Shown here in pieces: positions 41,501 through 50,370 of a DNA stretch of 64,000 nt (positions within the stretch are counted from its first letter, which is position 1; each line of letters opens with the position of its first letter). The DNA comes from Streptomyces pristinaespiralis (GTDB lineage Bacteria > Actinomycetota > Actinomycetes > Streptomycetales > Streptomycetaceae): the NCBI RefSeq assembly GCF_001278075.1, contig NZ_CP011340.1:4774001-4838000 (forward strand), given 5' to 3'. The notes beneath the pieces are model-generated. The model saw only the letters and a list, made by a program, of their open reading frames with translations. It searched no databases and had not been told where the DNA came from. The translations under genes were made by a program, and so were the position numbers.

Positions 41501-42567
41501 GACTTACCTCCAACGGTGCGGCTGCGAACGATCAGCCAGATCAGGTACGGGGCGCCGATCGCGGCCGTCAGCACACCCACCGGGAGCTCCGTGGGCGAGA
41601 ACAGCCGGCGGGCCGCGAGATCGGCGAGGACGACGATCACCGCGCCGAGCAGTGCGGAACACAGCAGCGGGATCTGCGCGGTCCGGGTCATGCGGCGGGC
41701 GATCTGCGGTGCGAGCAGCGCCACGAAGTCGACGGGTCCGGCGGCGCCGGTCGCGATCGACGCCAGTACGACGCCGAGGAGCACGAGCCCGAGCCGTACC
41801 CGGCCGAGCCGTACGCCGAGGGCGGTCGCGGTGTCGTCGTCGAGGGAGACCGTGCGCTGGGCCCGGGCGGCCCACAGCACGGCGGGCAGCAGGACGAGCA
41901 GCGTCCAGCCGAGGGGCGCCGCCTCCTCCCAGCCGCGGCCGTTCAGCGATCCGGTCATCCAGATCTGCGCCTGCTGGGCGACGAGGTAGTCGCCCTTGGT
42001 CATGAACAGCGTCGTGACCGAACGGAGGGCGATGGCGAAGCCGATGCCGATGAGGACGAACCGGGTGGCGTGCAGCCCGCCGCGCCAGGCGAACACGTAC
42101 ACCAGCGCGGCGGCGACGATGCCGCCGGTGACGGACAGGTACGGCAGGACCGAGTACGAGGTGACGCCGAAGGTCATCGCGCCCACGGTGAGCGCGCTCG
42201 CGCCCTGGCTGATGCCGATGATGTCGGGGCTGGCGAGCGGATTGCGCGCGACGGTCTGGATCAGCGCGCCGGCGACGCCGAAGGCGGCTCCGACGAGGAG
42301 TCCGAGGACCATCCTGGGCAGCCGCAGTGTCCCGACGACGAGTTCGTCCGGCGAGGGCTGCCCGAGGACGACCTTGAGCACCTCGGCGGGCGCGACGAAG
42401 CTCTCGCCGACGCTCAGGTAGGCGACGCAGGCCGCGGCGAGCACGAGGCCGAGGCCGAGGGCGACGGCGGCTGCGCGGCGGTGCAGCAGGAAGCTGCCGC
42501 GGCCGGTGCGCAGGAGCGTGTACCCGGCGGGCCGGACCCGGCGGCCGGTGAGGGTCTCTGCGCTCAT
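41497..42567 (-). CDS. FecCD-family siderophore permease (second)
   Basis: The 356-residue permease starts at ATG 42567 ([16 protein letters not shown]). The codon overlaps the TGA of the first permease (ATGA), and a longer reading upstream would run through that gene. It has the FecCD pattern: [43 protein letters not shown] near residue 100, and late [73 protein letters not shown]. About ten helices are expected. It forms the membrane channel for ferric-siderophore import with the other permease. Confidence 0.94.
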   Translation of the reverse strand: MSAETLTGRRVRPAGYTLLRTGRGSFLLHRRAAAVALGLGLVLAAACVAYLSVGESFVAPAEVLKVVLGQPSPDELVVGTLRLPRMVLGLLVGAAFGVAGALIQTVARNPLASPDIIGISQGASALTVGAMTFGVTSYSVLPYLSVTGGIVAAALVYVFAWRGGLHATRFVLIGIGFAIALRSVTTLFMTKGDYLVAQQAQIWMTGSLNGRGWEEAAPLGWTLLVLLPAVLWAARAQRTVSLDDDTATALGVRLGRVRLGLVLLGVVLASIATGAAGPVDFVALLAPQIARRMTRTAQIPLLCSALLGAVIVVLADLAARRLFSPTELPVGVLTAAIGAPYLIWLIVRSRTVGGKS

Positions 42568-43574
42568 GCCGGCACCGCCCTGCGGCGGACGAGGGCGACC
42601 AGGAACGGGACGCCGATCAGCGCGGTCATCACGCCCGCGGGGACCTCGCCCGGCGGGAACACGATCCGGCCGATCACGTCGGAGACGAGCAGCATCACGG
42701 GGCCGATCAGCGCCGCCATCGGCAGGACCCAGCGGTGGTCGCTGCCGACGATCGCGCGGGCGATGTGGGGGACGGCCAGGCCGATGAAGGCGATGGGGCC
42801 GGCCGCCGCCACTCCGGCGCCGGTGAGCACCGTCGCGCCGACGCCGCCGGTGATCCGTACGGCGGCGACGTTCTGGCCGAGGCCCTTGGCCATGTCCTCC
42901 CCGAGCGCCAGCGCGTCCAGGCCGCGGGCCACGGAGATCACCAGGACGGCGCCCACGAGCAGGAAGGGCCAGATCTGGCCGACCACTTCGGCGTCGCGGC
43001 CGGCGACGGAGCCGACCTGCCAGAAGCGGAACTCGTCGAGCGCGGCCGCTTTCGTCGTCAGCACGCCCATCGTCACGGAGACCAGCAGCGCGTTGATCGC
43101 CGCGCCGCCGAGGGCCAGTTTGACGGGCGTCGCGCCGCCCCGGCCGCGTGCGGCGATCGCGTACACGGCGACGGATGCGACGGCCGCGCCGGCGAAGGCG
43201 AACCACACGTATCCGCTCAGCGTGTGCACCCCGGCGAAGGCGATGGCCAGCACCACGCCGACCGAGGCGCCCTGGCTGATGCCGAGGATGCCGGGGTCGG
43301 CGATCGGGTTGCGGGTGATGCCCTGGAGGACCGTGCCGGCGAGGGCCAGCGCCGCACCGACCATCAGTCCGATGAGGGTCCGCGGCACCCGGAGCTCGCG
43401 TACGACTTCGGCGTCGGGGCTGTGTCCGCCGTTCAGTACGGCGTCGAGGACGGCGGTCGGGGCGACCGGGCGCGCCCCGACCGCGAGGCTGAGCAGCACC
43501 GCGAGCAGCAGGGCCGCGACGGCTGCGGCCGTCCACCCGATGCGGCGGGCCGCGAGCGCGCGTCTGGCTGACAT
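42564..43574 (-). CDS. FecCD-family siderophore permease (first)
   Basis: This is a 336-residue permease, first gene of the iron operon, starting at ATG 43574 (MSARRALAARRIGWTAAAV). FecCD hallmarks are RVPRTLIGLMVGAALALAGTVLQGITRNPIADPGILGISQGAS and GPIAFIGLAVPHIARAIVGSDHRWVLPMAALIGPVMLLVSDVIGRIVFPPGEVPAGVMTALIGVPFLVALV. No convincing Shine-Dalgarno precedes the ATG. An iron-box-like sequence lies 83 bp upstream (43657-43675). Coupled by overlap to the second permease. Confidence 0.94.
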   Translation of the reverse strand: MSARRALAARRIGWTAAAVAALLLAVLLSLAVGARPVAPTAVLDAVLNGGHSPDAEVVRELRVPRTLIGLMVGAALALAGTVLQGITRNPIADPGILGISQGASVGVVLAIAFAGVHTLSGYVWFAFAGAAVASVAVYAIAARGRGGATPVKLALGGAAINALLVSVTMGVLTTKAAALDEFRFWQVGSVAGRDAEVVGQIWPFLLVGAVLVISVARGLDALALGEDMAKGLGQNVAAVRITGGVGATVLTGAGVAAAGPIAFIGLAVPHIARAIVGSDHRWVLPMAALIGPVMLLVSDVIGRIVFPPGEVPAGVMTALIGVPFLVALVRRRAVPA

Positions 43575-43656
43575 GGGAACCAATCGAGGTGCGGTCGTGG
43601 CGGGCGTGAGGACGGGCCGGGGCCGGAGGCCGCGGCACGGCCAGGACTGGGCCAAG

Positions 43657-43675
43657 GTTGGTAAGGCTTGGCTAA
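43657..43675. promoter_or_regulatory. Iron box (DmdR/IdeR-type operator)
   Basis: GTTGGTAAGGCTTGGCTAA matches the actinobacterial iron-box consensus TTAGGTTAGGCTCACCTAA at 13 of 19 positions by my count, including the central AGGCT and the CTAA end. It is positioned upstream of the siderophore-uptake operon. In Streptomyces, DmdR1 with Fe(II) represses such operons. The site is also 40 bp from the divergent HAD gene, so that gene could be affected too. Confidence 0.65.
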
Positions 43676-43714
43676 GTCTATGCGTCCGAAAATGCGTGCC
43701 TACGGGTGGGCACA

Positions 43715-44359
43715 ATGACCCCTATGGCCCCTCACTCCGCCCCACGCCCGCTGACCGTCGGATTCGACCTCGACATGACGCTCATCGACTCGAGACCGGG
43801 TATCCACGCCGCCTACCGGGCGTTGTCGCGGGAGACGGGCGTGCGGATCGACGCCGATCTGGCCGTCACACGCCTCGGGCCGCCGCTGGAGCAGGAGTTG
43901 GCGCACTGGTTCCCGGACGAGCGGATCCAGGAGACGGCCGACAGGTACCGCGAGATCTACCCGGAGTACGCCATCGCCCCGACGCCCGCGATGCCCGGTG
44001 CCCGCGAGGCCGTGGCCGCGGTCCAGGCGTCCGGCGGCCGGGCGATCGTCGTCACGGCGAAGCACGAGCCGAACGCGAAGCTGCACCTCGCGCACCTCGG
44101 CATCGTCCCTGACGAGACGATCGGCTGGCTGTGGGCGGAGGCCAAGGCGGAGGCGCTGCACGAGCACGGGGCGAGCGTGTACGTGGGGGACCACATCGGC
44201 GACGTGCGGGGAGCGCGCGTCGCCGGCGCGCTGTCCGTGGCGGTGCCGACGGGCCCCTGCGACGCGGACGAACTGCGCGCGGCCGGCGCGGACGTGGTCC
44301 TCGACGACCTGACCGCGTTCCCGGCGTGGCTGCGTTCCTACCGCGCGGATCCGGCCTGA
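43715..44359 (+). CDS. HAD-family hydrolase (phosphoglycolate-phosphatase-like)
   Basis: The 214-residue protein starts from ATG 43715, 4 nt after GGTGGG; ATG 43724 is an alternative. HAD motif I is VGFDLDMTLIDSRPG, with nucleophile Asp18 and acid Asp20. Motif II is IVVTAKHEPNAKLHL, with Thr and Lys, and motif IV is YVGDHIGDVRGARVAGA. The helical cap between motifs I and II is the type found in Gph/PGMB-like phosphatases. The substrate is unknown. The 3' end overlaps a small convergent membrane-protein gene by 22 bp. The gene starts 40 bp from the iron box. Confidence 0.88.
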   Translation: MTPMAPHSAPRPLTVGFDLDMTLIDSRPGIHAAYRALSRETGVRIDADLAVTRLGPPLEQELAHWFPDERIQETADRYREIYPEYAIAPTPAMPGAREAVAAVQASGGRAIVVTAKHEPNAKLHLAHLGIVPDETIGWLWAEAKAEALHEHGASVYVGDHIGDVRGARVAGALSVAVPTGPCDADELRAAGADVVLDDLTAFPAWLRSYRADPA

Positions 44360-44586
44360 CGCCGCTGTGCGGCGATGGAACGCAGCACGCCCGCGGCGGC
44401 GACCATGAAACCGACGCCCATCAGCATGCTCACCAGGTAGGCGGCGGTCGGGAAGGGGTCGGTGCCCAGGAACAGCGGGGCGACCGTCACCACAGTGGCC
44501 ACCGCGCCGATGATGAACACGACGGCGCCGGCACGCACCAGCCCGTCGCCCGGGGCGGGAGCGGTGGCGGGAGGAGTAGCAGTCAT
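44338..44586 (-). CDS. Small membrane protein (82 residues)
   Basis: After a Pro/Ala-rich start (MTATPPATAPAPGDG), two hydrophobic helices follow: VRAGAVVFIIGAVATVVTVAPLFL and AAYLVSMLMGVGFMVAAAGVLRSIAA, with the loop GTDPFPTA between them. A basic C-terminus ends the protein. The layout is that of small conserved-looking actinobacterial membrane proteins without known function. It converges with the HAD gene and is divergent from the cold-shock-domain gene. Confidence 0.7.
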   Translation of the reverse strand: MTATPPATAPAPGDGLVRAGAVVFIIGAVATVVTVAPLFLGTDPFPTAAYLVSMLMGVGFMVAAAGVLRSIAAQRRQAGSAR

Positions 44587-44767
44587 TCGGCCAGGGTAGT
44601 TCCCTTGCGCGTATGAACCGACCGGAGACGTCTTGTCACCAGCCTCTGGACCATTAGCCTTGGGGGTGGCGGGTCAGGCGACCCGCTGTAGTGCTATCAA
44701 GAGCCGTTTTTCGGCGGACCGACTTGCGGTGCACCAGCGCCCAACGAGTACGAGGACGAGGACAGAC

Positions 44768-45151
44768 GTGCCTACCGGCAAGGTCAAGTGGTTCAACAGT
44801 GAGAAGGGCTTCGGCTTTCTCTCCCGCGACGACGGCGGCGACGTCTTCGTGCACTCCTCCGTACTTCCGTCCGGGGTAGAGGCCCTGAAGCCGGGTCAGC
44901 GCGTCGAGTTCGGTGTGGTGGCCGGCCAGCGCGGCGACCAGGCGCTGTCGGTGACGCTGCTGGACCCGACCCCGTCGGTGGCTGCCGCGCAGCGGCGCAA
45001 ACCGGACGAGCTGGCGTCCATCGTGCAGGACCTCACCACGCTCCTGGAGAACATCACCCCGATGCTGGAACGCGGCCGTTACCCCGACAAGGCGCAGGGC
45101 GCGAAGATCGCCGGCCTGCTGCGCGCGGTGGCCGACCAGCTGGACGTGTAG
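44768..45151 (+). CDS. Cold-shock-domain protein with C-terminal extension
   Basis: The 127-residue protein starts at GTG 44768. Residues 1-68 are a classic cold-shock domain, PTGKVKWFNSEKGFGFLSRDDGGDVFVHSSVLPSGVEALKPGQRVEFGV, with RNP1 KGFGFLS and RNP2 DVFVHSS for single-stranded nucleic acid. Ordinary CspA proteins stop at about 67-70 residues. Here a helical tail of about 55 residues (KPDELASIVQDLTTLLENITPMLERGRYPDKAQGAKIAGLLRAVADQLDV) follows, possibly for dimerisation. About 180 bp separate it from the divergent gene, leaving room for a structured leader. It converges with mqnD, with 18 bp between stops. Confidence 0.93.
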   Translation: MPTGKVKWFNSEKGFGFLSRDDGGDVFVHSSVLPSGVEALKPGQRVEFGVVAGQRGDQALSVTLLDPTPSVAAAQRRKPDELASIVQDLTTLLENITPMLERGRYPDKAQGAKIAGLLRAVADQLDV

Positions 45152-45169
45152 CCGTCCGACGCGCTCGCG

Positions 45170-46018
45170 TCACGCGAAGTTCAGCGCGTCCGGGCCGAGG
45201 GGCGGTACGAGCCCCTCGGCCGCGGCACGGGTGAGCAGCCCGCGCACGGCCGCGTAGCCGTCGTCCCCGAGGTCCGCGGTGAACTCGTTGACGTACAGCC
45301 CGATGTGGCGGTCGGCGACGGCCGGGTCCATCTCCTGGGCGTGCTCGAGCACGTACGGCCGTGAGGCCTCCGGGTCGTCCCAGGCCATGCGTACGGAAGC
45401 GCGGGCCGACTCGGCGAGCAGGCGCAGCGTCTCCTCGCCCAGCGACCGCTTGGCGATGATCGCGCCCAGCGGGATCGGCAGCCCCGTCGTGGACTCCCAG
45501 TGCTCGCCCATGTCGGCGAGGGAGTGCAGCCCGTAGTCCTGGTACGTGAAGCGGGCCTCGTGGATGACGAGTCCGGCGTCGACCTTGCCGTCGCGCACAG
45601 CGGGCATGATCTCGTGGAACGGCATCACGACCACCTCGCCGACGCCTTCCGGCACGACCTCCGCGGCCCACAGCCGGAACAGCAGGTACGCCGTCGACCG
45701 CTCGCTCGGCACGGCGACCGTCTTCCCTGTGAGGTCCGTGCCCGCCTCCCGGGTGAGGACCAGCGGGCCGCAGCCCCGGCCCAGCGCGCCGCCGCACGGC
45801 AGCAGGGCGTAGTCGTCGAGCACCCATGGAAGCACCGCGTACGACACCTTCAGCACGTCGTACTCGTCGGCACCGCCGTGCTCGGCCCATCCGTTGGTGA
45901 TGTCGATGTCGGCGAACGTCACATCGAGCGCGGGCGCGCCGGGGACCCGGCCGTGGGCCCAGGCGTCGAAGACGAAGGTGTCGTTCGGGCAGGGCGAGTA
46001 CGCGATACGCAGGGTCAC
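45170..46018 (-). CDS. mqnD: 1,4-dihydroxy-6-naphthoate synthase
   Basis: This is a 282-residue MqnD of the futalosine menaquinone pathway. It opens with LRIAYSPCPNDTFVFDAWAHGRV, then DITNGWAEHGGADEYDVLKVSYAVLPWVLDDYALLPCGGALGRGCGPLVL, the substrate-binding lobe. VIHEARFTYQDYGL holds the conserved His region. The enzyme converts cyclic dehypoxanthinyl futalosine to 1,4-dihydroxy-6-naphthoate, in the cytoplasm. Its ATG overlaps the stop of mqnB upstream (ATGA, 46015-46018), so the two are translated together. The presence of this route fits Streptomyces, which lacks the classical men pathway. Confidence 0.96.
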   Translation of the reverse strand: MTLRIAYSPCPNDTFVFDAWAHGRVPGAPALDVTFADIDITNGWAEHGGADEYDVLKVSYAVLPWVLDDYALLPCGGALGRGCGPLVLTREAGTDLTGKTVAVPSERSTAYLLFRLWAAEVVPEGVGEVVVMPFHEIMPAVRDGKVDAGLVIHEARFTYQDYGLHSLADMGEHWESTTGLPIPLGAIIAKRSLGEETLRLLAESARASVRMAWDDPEASRPYVLEHAQEMDPAVADRHIGLYVNEFTADLGDDGYAAVRGLLTRAAAEGLVPPLGPDALNFA

Positions 46019-46701
46019 GGTTGCTCCTGGAGGACGGGGGCGAGCTGCTGGAACGCCTCGCGCAGCGCGGCCAGCGCCTCGCCGATGCGCCAGGCCGCGC
46101 GGTCGCGGGGGCCGACGGCGTTGGACACCGCGCGGATCTCGACGACGGGCACGCCGTGGGCGGCGGCGGCCTCGGCGACGCCGAAGCCCTCCATAGCCTC
46201 CGCGGCGGCCCGCGGGTGCCGGCGGGCGAGCTCGGCCGCCCGGGCGGCGCTGCCGGTGACCGTGGACACGGTCAGCACGGGCGCGTGGGCGGCGCCCAGG
46301 GTCCTCGCGACGAGCGCCGACAGGCCGGCGGGCGAGGGGTGCGAGGTACGGCCGAAGCCGAGCTCGTCGACGGGCAGGAAGCCGTCGGGGGTGTCGGCGC
46401 CGAGATCGGCGGCGACGACGGTGTCGGAGACGACGAGTGATCCGACGGGCGCGTGCGACGGGAAACCGCCGCCGATCCCGGCGGAGACGACGAGACCGTA
46501 CGGCGTGTCCGCGACGGCGAGGGCGGTCGCGGTCGCCGCGGCGGCAGCGGCGGGGCCGACCCCGCCGACGAGCACGTCGTAGTCGGGGGTGCGGGTCAGC
46601 GCGTATCCGCCCGGGAGCGGCACGAGGTCGTCCGCCGGACCGGCGTCGGCGACGACGGCGGCGGCCTCAGCCGCCACCGCGGTCACGACGAGTACGCGCA
46701 C
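46015..46701 (-). CDS. mqnB: Futalosine hydrolase
   Basis: The 228-residue protein is of the nucleoside phosphorylase/hydrolase fold. It opens with MRVLVVTAVAAEAAAVVADAG; the core is PYGLVVSAGIGGGFP. EAMEGFGVAEAAAAHGVPVVEIRAVSNAVGPRDRAAWRI holds the conserved MEG and the Ser-Asn-x-Val-Gly motif of MTA/futalosine nucleosidases. It removes hypoxanthine (or adenine, depending on branch) from futalosine. The next gene, mqnD, overlaps by 4 bp, which makes MqnB more likely than an MTA nucleosidase. The DUF2771 lipoprotein gene lies 21 bp upstream on the same strand and may be in the same transcript. Confidence 0.94.
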   Translation of the reverse strand: MRVLVVTAVAAEAAAVVADAGPADDLVPLPGGYALTRTPDYDVLVGGVGPAAAAAATATALAVADTPYGLVVSAGIGGGFPSHAPVGSLVVSDTVVAADLGADTPDGFLPVDELGFGRTSHPSPAGLSALVARTLGAAHAPVLTVSTVTGSAARAAELARRHPRAAAEAMEGFGVAEAAAAHGVPVVEIRAVSNAVGPRDRAAWRIGEALAALREAFQQLAPVLQEQP

Positions 46702-46722
46702 GGTGTCACCCTCCGGTCCCGG

Positions 46723-47202
46723 TCAGGACTCCTTCTCGAACTGGAAGTTCCAGATGCCGACGACCTTCTTGCCCTTGGTCTCCATGACGCTGACGGCCGT
46801 CTTGGTCGTCGGCTCGCCGGTCGCGGAGGAGAAGAAGGCGTTGCCGGGGATCGTCCGGTACGTCTTCTTGAAGGGCTCCTGCTCCACCGGCTGCGCGCCG
46901 AACAGCAGGGTCCAGCCGTTGTCCGCGATCTCCGGGTCGACGCCCATGCGGACCTGGTCGTCCATGGCGACCTTGATGATCTCCGACGGCTTCTTGGTCA
47001 GGCAGCCCTGGATCTCGGACTCCTTGATCGCCTCGCCGTCGTTGTAGCAGGCGGCCTCCGCGTGGACGGAGTCCGAACCGATGGTCACCGTGACGAGCGG
47101 CGTCGGCTTGTCGCAGGCGGAAAGGACGAGGAGCCCGGCGGAGACGGCACCGAGAGCGGCAGCGGCCCGGCGGCGCTTGCCCGAGAAGAACGCAACGGTC
47201 AT
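46723..47202 (-). CDS. DUF2771 lipoprotein
   Basis: This is a 159-residue protein with a lipoprotein signal (RRRAAAALGAVSAGLLVLSAC, acylation at Cys30). The mature region TPLVTVTIGSDSVHAEAACYNDGEAI, LTKKPSEIIKVAMDDQVRMGVDPEIADNGWTLLF and GIWNFQFE follow the pattern of the actinobacterial DUF2771 family. It should be anchored to the outer face of the membrane. Its function is unknown. It is 21 bp upstream of mqnB on the same strand; this linkage is frequent and may mean co-transcription rather than a pathway role. Confidence 0.85.
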   Translation of the reverse strand: MTVAFFSGKRRRAAAALGAVSAGLLVLSACDKPTPLVTVTIGSDSVHAEAACYNDGEAIKESEIQGCLTKKPSEIIKVAMDDQVRMGVDPEIADNGWTLLFGAQPVEQEPFKKTYRTIPGNAFFSSATGEPTTKTAVSVMETKGKKVVGIWNFQFEKES

Positions 47203-47329
47203 GAGCCGAAGGCTATCGGGCGCGCTCGGCCCTGCCGCGCGGGGGTGCGCGGCGCGGCGGCCCGGAGCCCGCCGCGGTTACGCCGCGGGAGGTACGTCCG
47301 CCGCCGCCGGGCCGCTCCCACGGCCGCCG

Positions 47330-48682
47330 CTACGCCACCCGGGCCTTCGGCGTGGCCCCGCGGTGACGCGCCGCGCCGAGCAGCCCGCGCCCGGAGGTGA
47401 CCGCGCCCGCCGCGACGATGCCCGCGGCCACCGACATGCCCACCACGCCGTTCAGCGGCAGCACGATGCCGATGGCGCCGCCCACCACCCACGCCATCTG
47501 CAGAAGCGTCTCCGACCTGGCGAACGTGGATGTGCGGACCTGTTCGGGCACGTCCCGCTGGATCACCGCGTCGAGGGACAGCTTCGACAGCGCCTGCGAC
47601 AGCCCGGCCGTCGCGCCGAGGACCGCCACCATGCCCGTGCCGAAGAAGACCGCGGCCGCGACGGCCGCCGCCAGTACCAGCGACAGCATCGTGACGATGA
47701 TCGCCTCGGGGGCGCGGGCCTTGAGCCAGGCGCCGATGGCGGTGCCCAGCGCGTTGCCCACGCCGGCCGCGACGCCCACCATCCCGAGCGAGACGGCGGC
47801 CGACTGCCCGGAGAGCGGATGCTCACGCAGCAGGAACGCGAGGAAGAAGATGAGGAAGCCGGACAGCGCGCGATGCGCCGCGTTCGCCTGGAGGCCGTGC
47901 AGCACCGACGGGCCGACCGTACGCAGCGTCGGCTTCTTCTCGCCGTGCGCGATCATGCGCACGGGTGTCTCGCCCTTGGCCGAGTCGACCTTGGGCGGCA
48001 TCGTGAAGGCCCAGTACGTGCCGAGGACGAACAGCGCGCACGCCCCGTACAGCGGCCACTGCGGCCCGATCTGCTGGAGCGCCACGCCGATCGGCGCCGC
48101 GACACCCGTGGCCAGCAGACCTGCCAGCGTCACCCGGGAGTTCGCCTTCACCAGCGCGAACTTCGGTGGCAGCAGCCGTGGCACGACGGCGCTGCGGACC
48201 ACGCCGTACGCCTTGGACGACACCAGCACGCCGAGCGCCGCCGGATACAGCTCCAGATCGCCCGTCGCGACGGCTCCCGACATCATGATCGCCAGCAGCG
48301 CGCGGGCGAGCATCGCACCCGCCATGGCCGCGCGCCGGCCGTGCGGGAGGCGGTCGAGGAGGGGGCCGATCACGGGGGCGAGCAGGATGAAGGGGGCCAT
48401 CGTGATGGCCAGGTAGAGCGCGACCCGGCCGCGTGCCGCCTCGGTCGGCACGGAGAAGAACACCGTGGACGCCAGCGCGACGGTGATCATGACGTCGCCC
48501 GCGCCGTTCACGGCGTGCAGCTCGATCAGCTTCCCGAGGCCCGATTCGCCGGCGCCGTGCGCGTGCGTCACCTTGCGGATGCCGCGGGCCGTGCCGGTGA
48601 TGGGAAGGTGCAAGGCGCGGCCGACCGCCCGGCCCGCCCTGCGGGCCGGGCCGTCTCCTTCGGACGACCTTGCGGCTGCCAC
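47330..48682 (-). CDS. MFS transporter
   Basis: The 450-residue start at GTG 48682 (VAAARSSEGDGPARRAGRAVGRALHLPITG) precedes the first helix by about 50 residues; the open frame further upstream is GC-rich non-coding sequence. About ten to twelve helices are present. Landmarks are AGESGLGKLIELHAVNGAGDVMITVALASTVFFSV, then ITMAPFILLAPVIGPLLDRLPHGRRAAMAGAMLARALLA, which is the MFS A-motif region. A charged cytoplasmic loop MPPKVDSAKGETPVRMIAHGEKKP sits mid-protein. The subfamily is the actinobacterial type with a preceding short soluble section. The substrate is unknown. Confidence 0.85.
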   Translation of the reverse strand: MAAARSSEGDGPARRAGRAVGRALHLPITGTARGIRKVTHAHGAGESGLGKLIELHAVNGAGDVMITVALASTVFFSVPTEAARGRVALYLAITMAPFILLAPVIGPLLDRLPHGRRAAMAGAMLARALLAIMMSGAVATGDLELYPAALGVLVSSKAYGVVRSAVVPRLLPPKFALVKANSRVTLAGLLATGVAAPIGVALQQIGPQWPLYGACALFVLGTYWAFTMPPKVDSAKGETPVRMIAHGEKKPTLRTVGPSVLHGLQANAAHRALSGFLIFFLAFLLREHPLSGQSAAVSLGMVGVAAGVGNALGTAIGAWLKARAPEAIIVTMLSLVLAAAVAAAVFFGTGMVAVLGATAGLSQALSKLSLDAVIQRDVPEQVRTSTFARSETLLQMAWVVGGAIGIVLPLNGVVGMSVAAGIVAAGAVTSGRGLLGAARHRGATPKARVA

Positions 48683-49174
48683 CCCGTCATAGTGCCCCAA
48701 GCCCGCCTGCCCCGAACCGGATGCCGGCTTGCGGTGCGGCGTGTTTTCCCCTTGCGGAGTTCCGCGGGTGTTCCTGCGGTGTTCCCGTGCGGGTGCGTGA
48801 CCGGTCCGTGCCGGGCCGCCGCCCGGGTTCCCGCGGGCCCCGGCCCTGTCCCCGCCCTGTCCCCGCCCTGTTCCCGCACCGTTCGTGCCGGTCCTGGCAG
48901 CCCTTTCGCCGGGCCCGGTTCGGTCCGTCTTGGGACGGGCAGGTGGGCGGCGGGCGTAGGAAGGGGTAGCGTGCGTAGCGCGCCACCGGCGGTTGTTCTC
49001 GGCCGCGCGCCTCTTCGGCATCCCGCAGAATGGATGACGTTAGGTGTGCCCGGGATCAGGACGGTCCGGGCGTGTGGACGTCGATGCGGCCCTCTGGTCC
49101 GCTCCGTGCGCCGCCCCGTACCTCGTAATCGGCCGAGCGCATCCGTGAGACGGCGTAGGAGAGAAGCGAGACTA
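48683..49174. other. Divergent intergenic region with short GC-rich repeats
   Basis: About 490 bp lies between the divergent MFS and DUF3027 genes. It contains short tandem CCCTGTCCCCGC-type repeats (about 48842-48880), a run of GCGTGTTTTCCCC and no recognisable gene. The stretch 49100-49174 leads into the DUF3027 start and has AGGAGAG as its ribosome site. No promoter hexamers could be assigned with confidence. Confidence 0.5.
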
Positions 49175-50119
49175 GTGAGTGCTGCGACGACGCGAAGCCG
49201 TACCCCCGACCGCCTGTGCGCCGAGGCGGTAGACCTCGCCAGGAAGGCGGCCGAGGAGGCCGCGGCGCCTGGGGTGGTCGGAGAGCATGTGTCGCTCGTC
49301 TCCGAGGGGGACCGGGTCGTCACGCACTTCTTCGAGTGCCAGGAGGCCGGCTACCGCGGCTGGCGCTGGGCCGTGACCGTCACACGCGCCTCACGGGCGA
49401 AGAACGTCACCCTTGACGAAACCGTCCTGCTGCCCGGCCCCGACGCGCTGCTGGCGCCCGAGTGGGTCCCCTGGAGCGAGCGGCTGCGGCCGGGCGACAT
49501 GGGGCCCGGCGACCTGCTGCCGACCGAGGCGGAGGACCTGCGGCTCGAGCCCGGCTACAGCGGCGAGGACGAGCCGCCGCCGAACTCGGTCCTCGCCGAG
49601 CACCCGCCGACCCACGACCTCGTCGAGCTGGTCGAGGCGGAGGACGCGGAGCTCACGGACCGCAGGCCGGCGATCGAGGCCACGACTGACAACGGCCGGG
49701 GCCGGATCGCGGCACTCGCCGAGGAACTGGGCATGCGCCGCGCGCGCGTGCTGTCCCGGTACGGGCTCCACGCGGCGGCCGACCGCTGGGAGGAGTCCTA
49801 CGGCGCGAAGACGCCCATGGCACAGGCCGCCCCGGCGTCCTGCGAATCCTGCGGCTTCCTGGTCCCGATCGCCGGCTCGCTGCGGCAGGCGTTCGGCATC
49901 TGCGCGAACGAGTTCTCACCGGCCGACGGCCGGGTGGTCTCGCTGGCGTACGGCTGCGGCGGCCACTCGGAGGCCGCGGTGATGCCGAAGCCGCCGACGC
50001 CTCCGCCGCCGGTCTTCGACTCCATGGCGGCGGACGAGTTCCCCCTCCGCCCGGCCCGCGACGGCGGCTCCGTCCCGACGGAATCCGACGGCACGTCGGA
50101 CGACCTCGGCCACTCGTAA
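49175..50119 (+). CDS. DUF3027 domain protein
   Basis: The 314-residue protein starts at GTG 49175 with AGGAGAG about 10 nt ahead; longer readings of the frame have no family signal. The DUF3027 pattern is clear. It has RTPDRLCAEAVDLARKAAEEAAAPGVVGEHVSLVSEGDRVVTHFFECQEAGYRGWRWAVTVTRASR, then DETVLLPGPDALLAPEWVPWSERLRPGDMGPGDLLPT. GMRRARVLSRYGLHAAADRWEESYG follows. A zinc-ribbon-like SCESCGFLVPIAGSLRQAFGICANEFSP carries Cys ligands. The C-terminus is a disordered Pro-rich and acidic tail. The function is unknown but the family is widespread in actinobacteria. A terminator hairpin overlaps its stop. Confidence 0.93.
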   Translation: MSAATTRSRTPDRLCAEAVDLARKAAEEAAAPGVVGEHVSLVSEGDRVVTHFFECQEAGYRGWRWAVTVTRASRAKNVTLDETVLLPGPDALLAPEWVPWSERLRPGDMGPGDLLPTEAEDLRLEPGYSGEDEPPPNSVLAEHPPTHDLVELVEAEDAELTDRRPAIEATTDNGRGRIAALAEELGMRRARVLSRYGLHAAADRWEESYGAKTPMAQAAPASCESCGFLVPIAGSLRQAFGICANEFSPADGRVVSLAYGCGGHSEAAVMPKPPTPPPPVFDSMAADEFPLRPARDGGSVPTESDGTSDDLGHS

Positions 50120-50151
50120 CGGGGACCGGGCCAACGCCCCGCCCCCGTTAC
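50116..50151 (+). terminator. Hairpin overlapping the DUF3027 stop codon
   Basis: GTAACGGGG (50116-50124, including the TAA stop) pairs perfectly with CCCCGTTAC (50143-50151) across an 18-nt loop, which itself contains GGGCC and GGCC-like complementary bases. It is well placed to end DUF3027 transcription before the long repeat region. Confidence 0.6.
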
Positions 50152-50370
50152 CCGGGGAACGGGGCGAGCCTGCCGCCACCGACCGGCGCTCCACGCTCCG
50201 CGGCGGGTGGTCGCTGCCCCGTCCGGTGAGGCCCGAGGGCCTGCCGGACGACCTGGTCCAAATGCGGCGTGCCGGGCCGTAGGCCCGTCGGCTTGTGGCG
50301 AGGGCTTCGTCGGCGGGGGCATGACCTCGGCCACCTGTGGCGCGTGGACCGCAGGCCCGTCGACGAGGTG

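Noticed and set aside
41497..43638. Single 713-codon reading covering both siderophore permeases
   Set aside because: The upstream half is an out-of-frame reading of the first permease. The ATGA overlap at 42564-42567 and a normal FecCD N-terminus mark two separate genes.
47081..49174. N-terminal extension of the DUF3027 protein
   Set aside because: The open frame runs back through the antisense of the MFS gene and non-coding repeats. The GTG at 49175 has a ribosome site and begins the family sequence.
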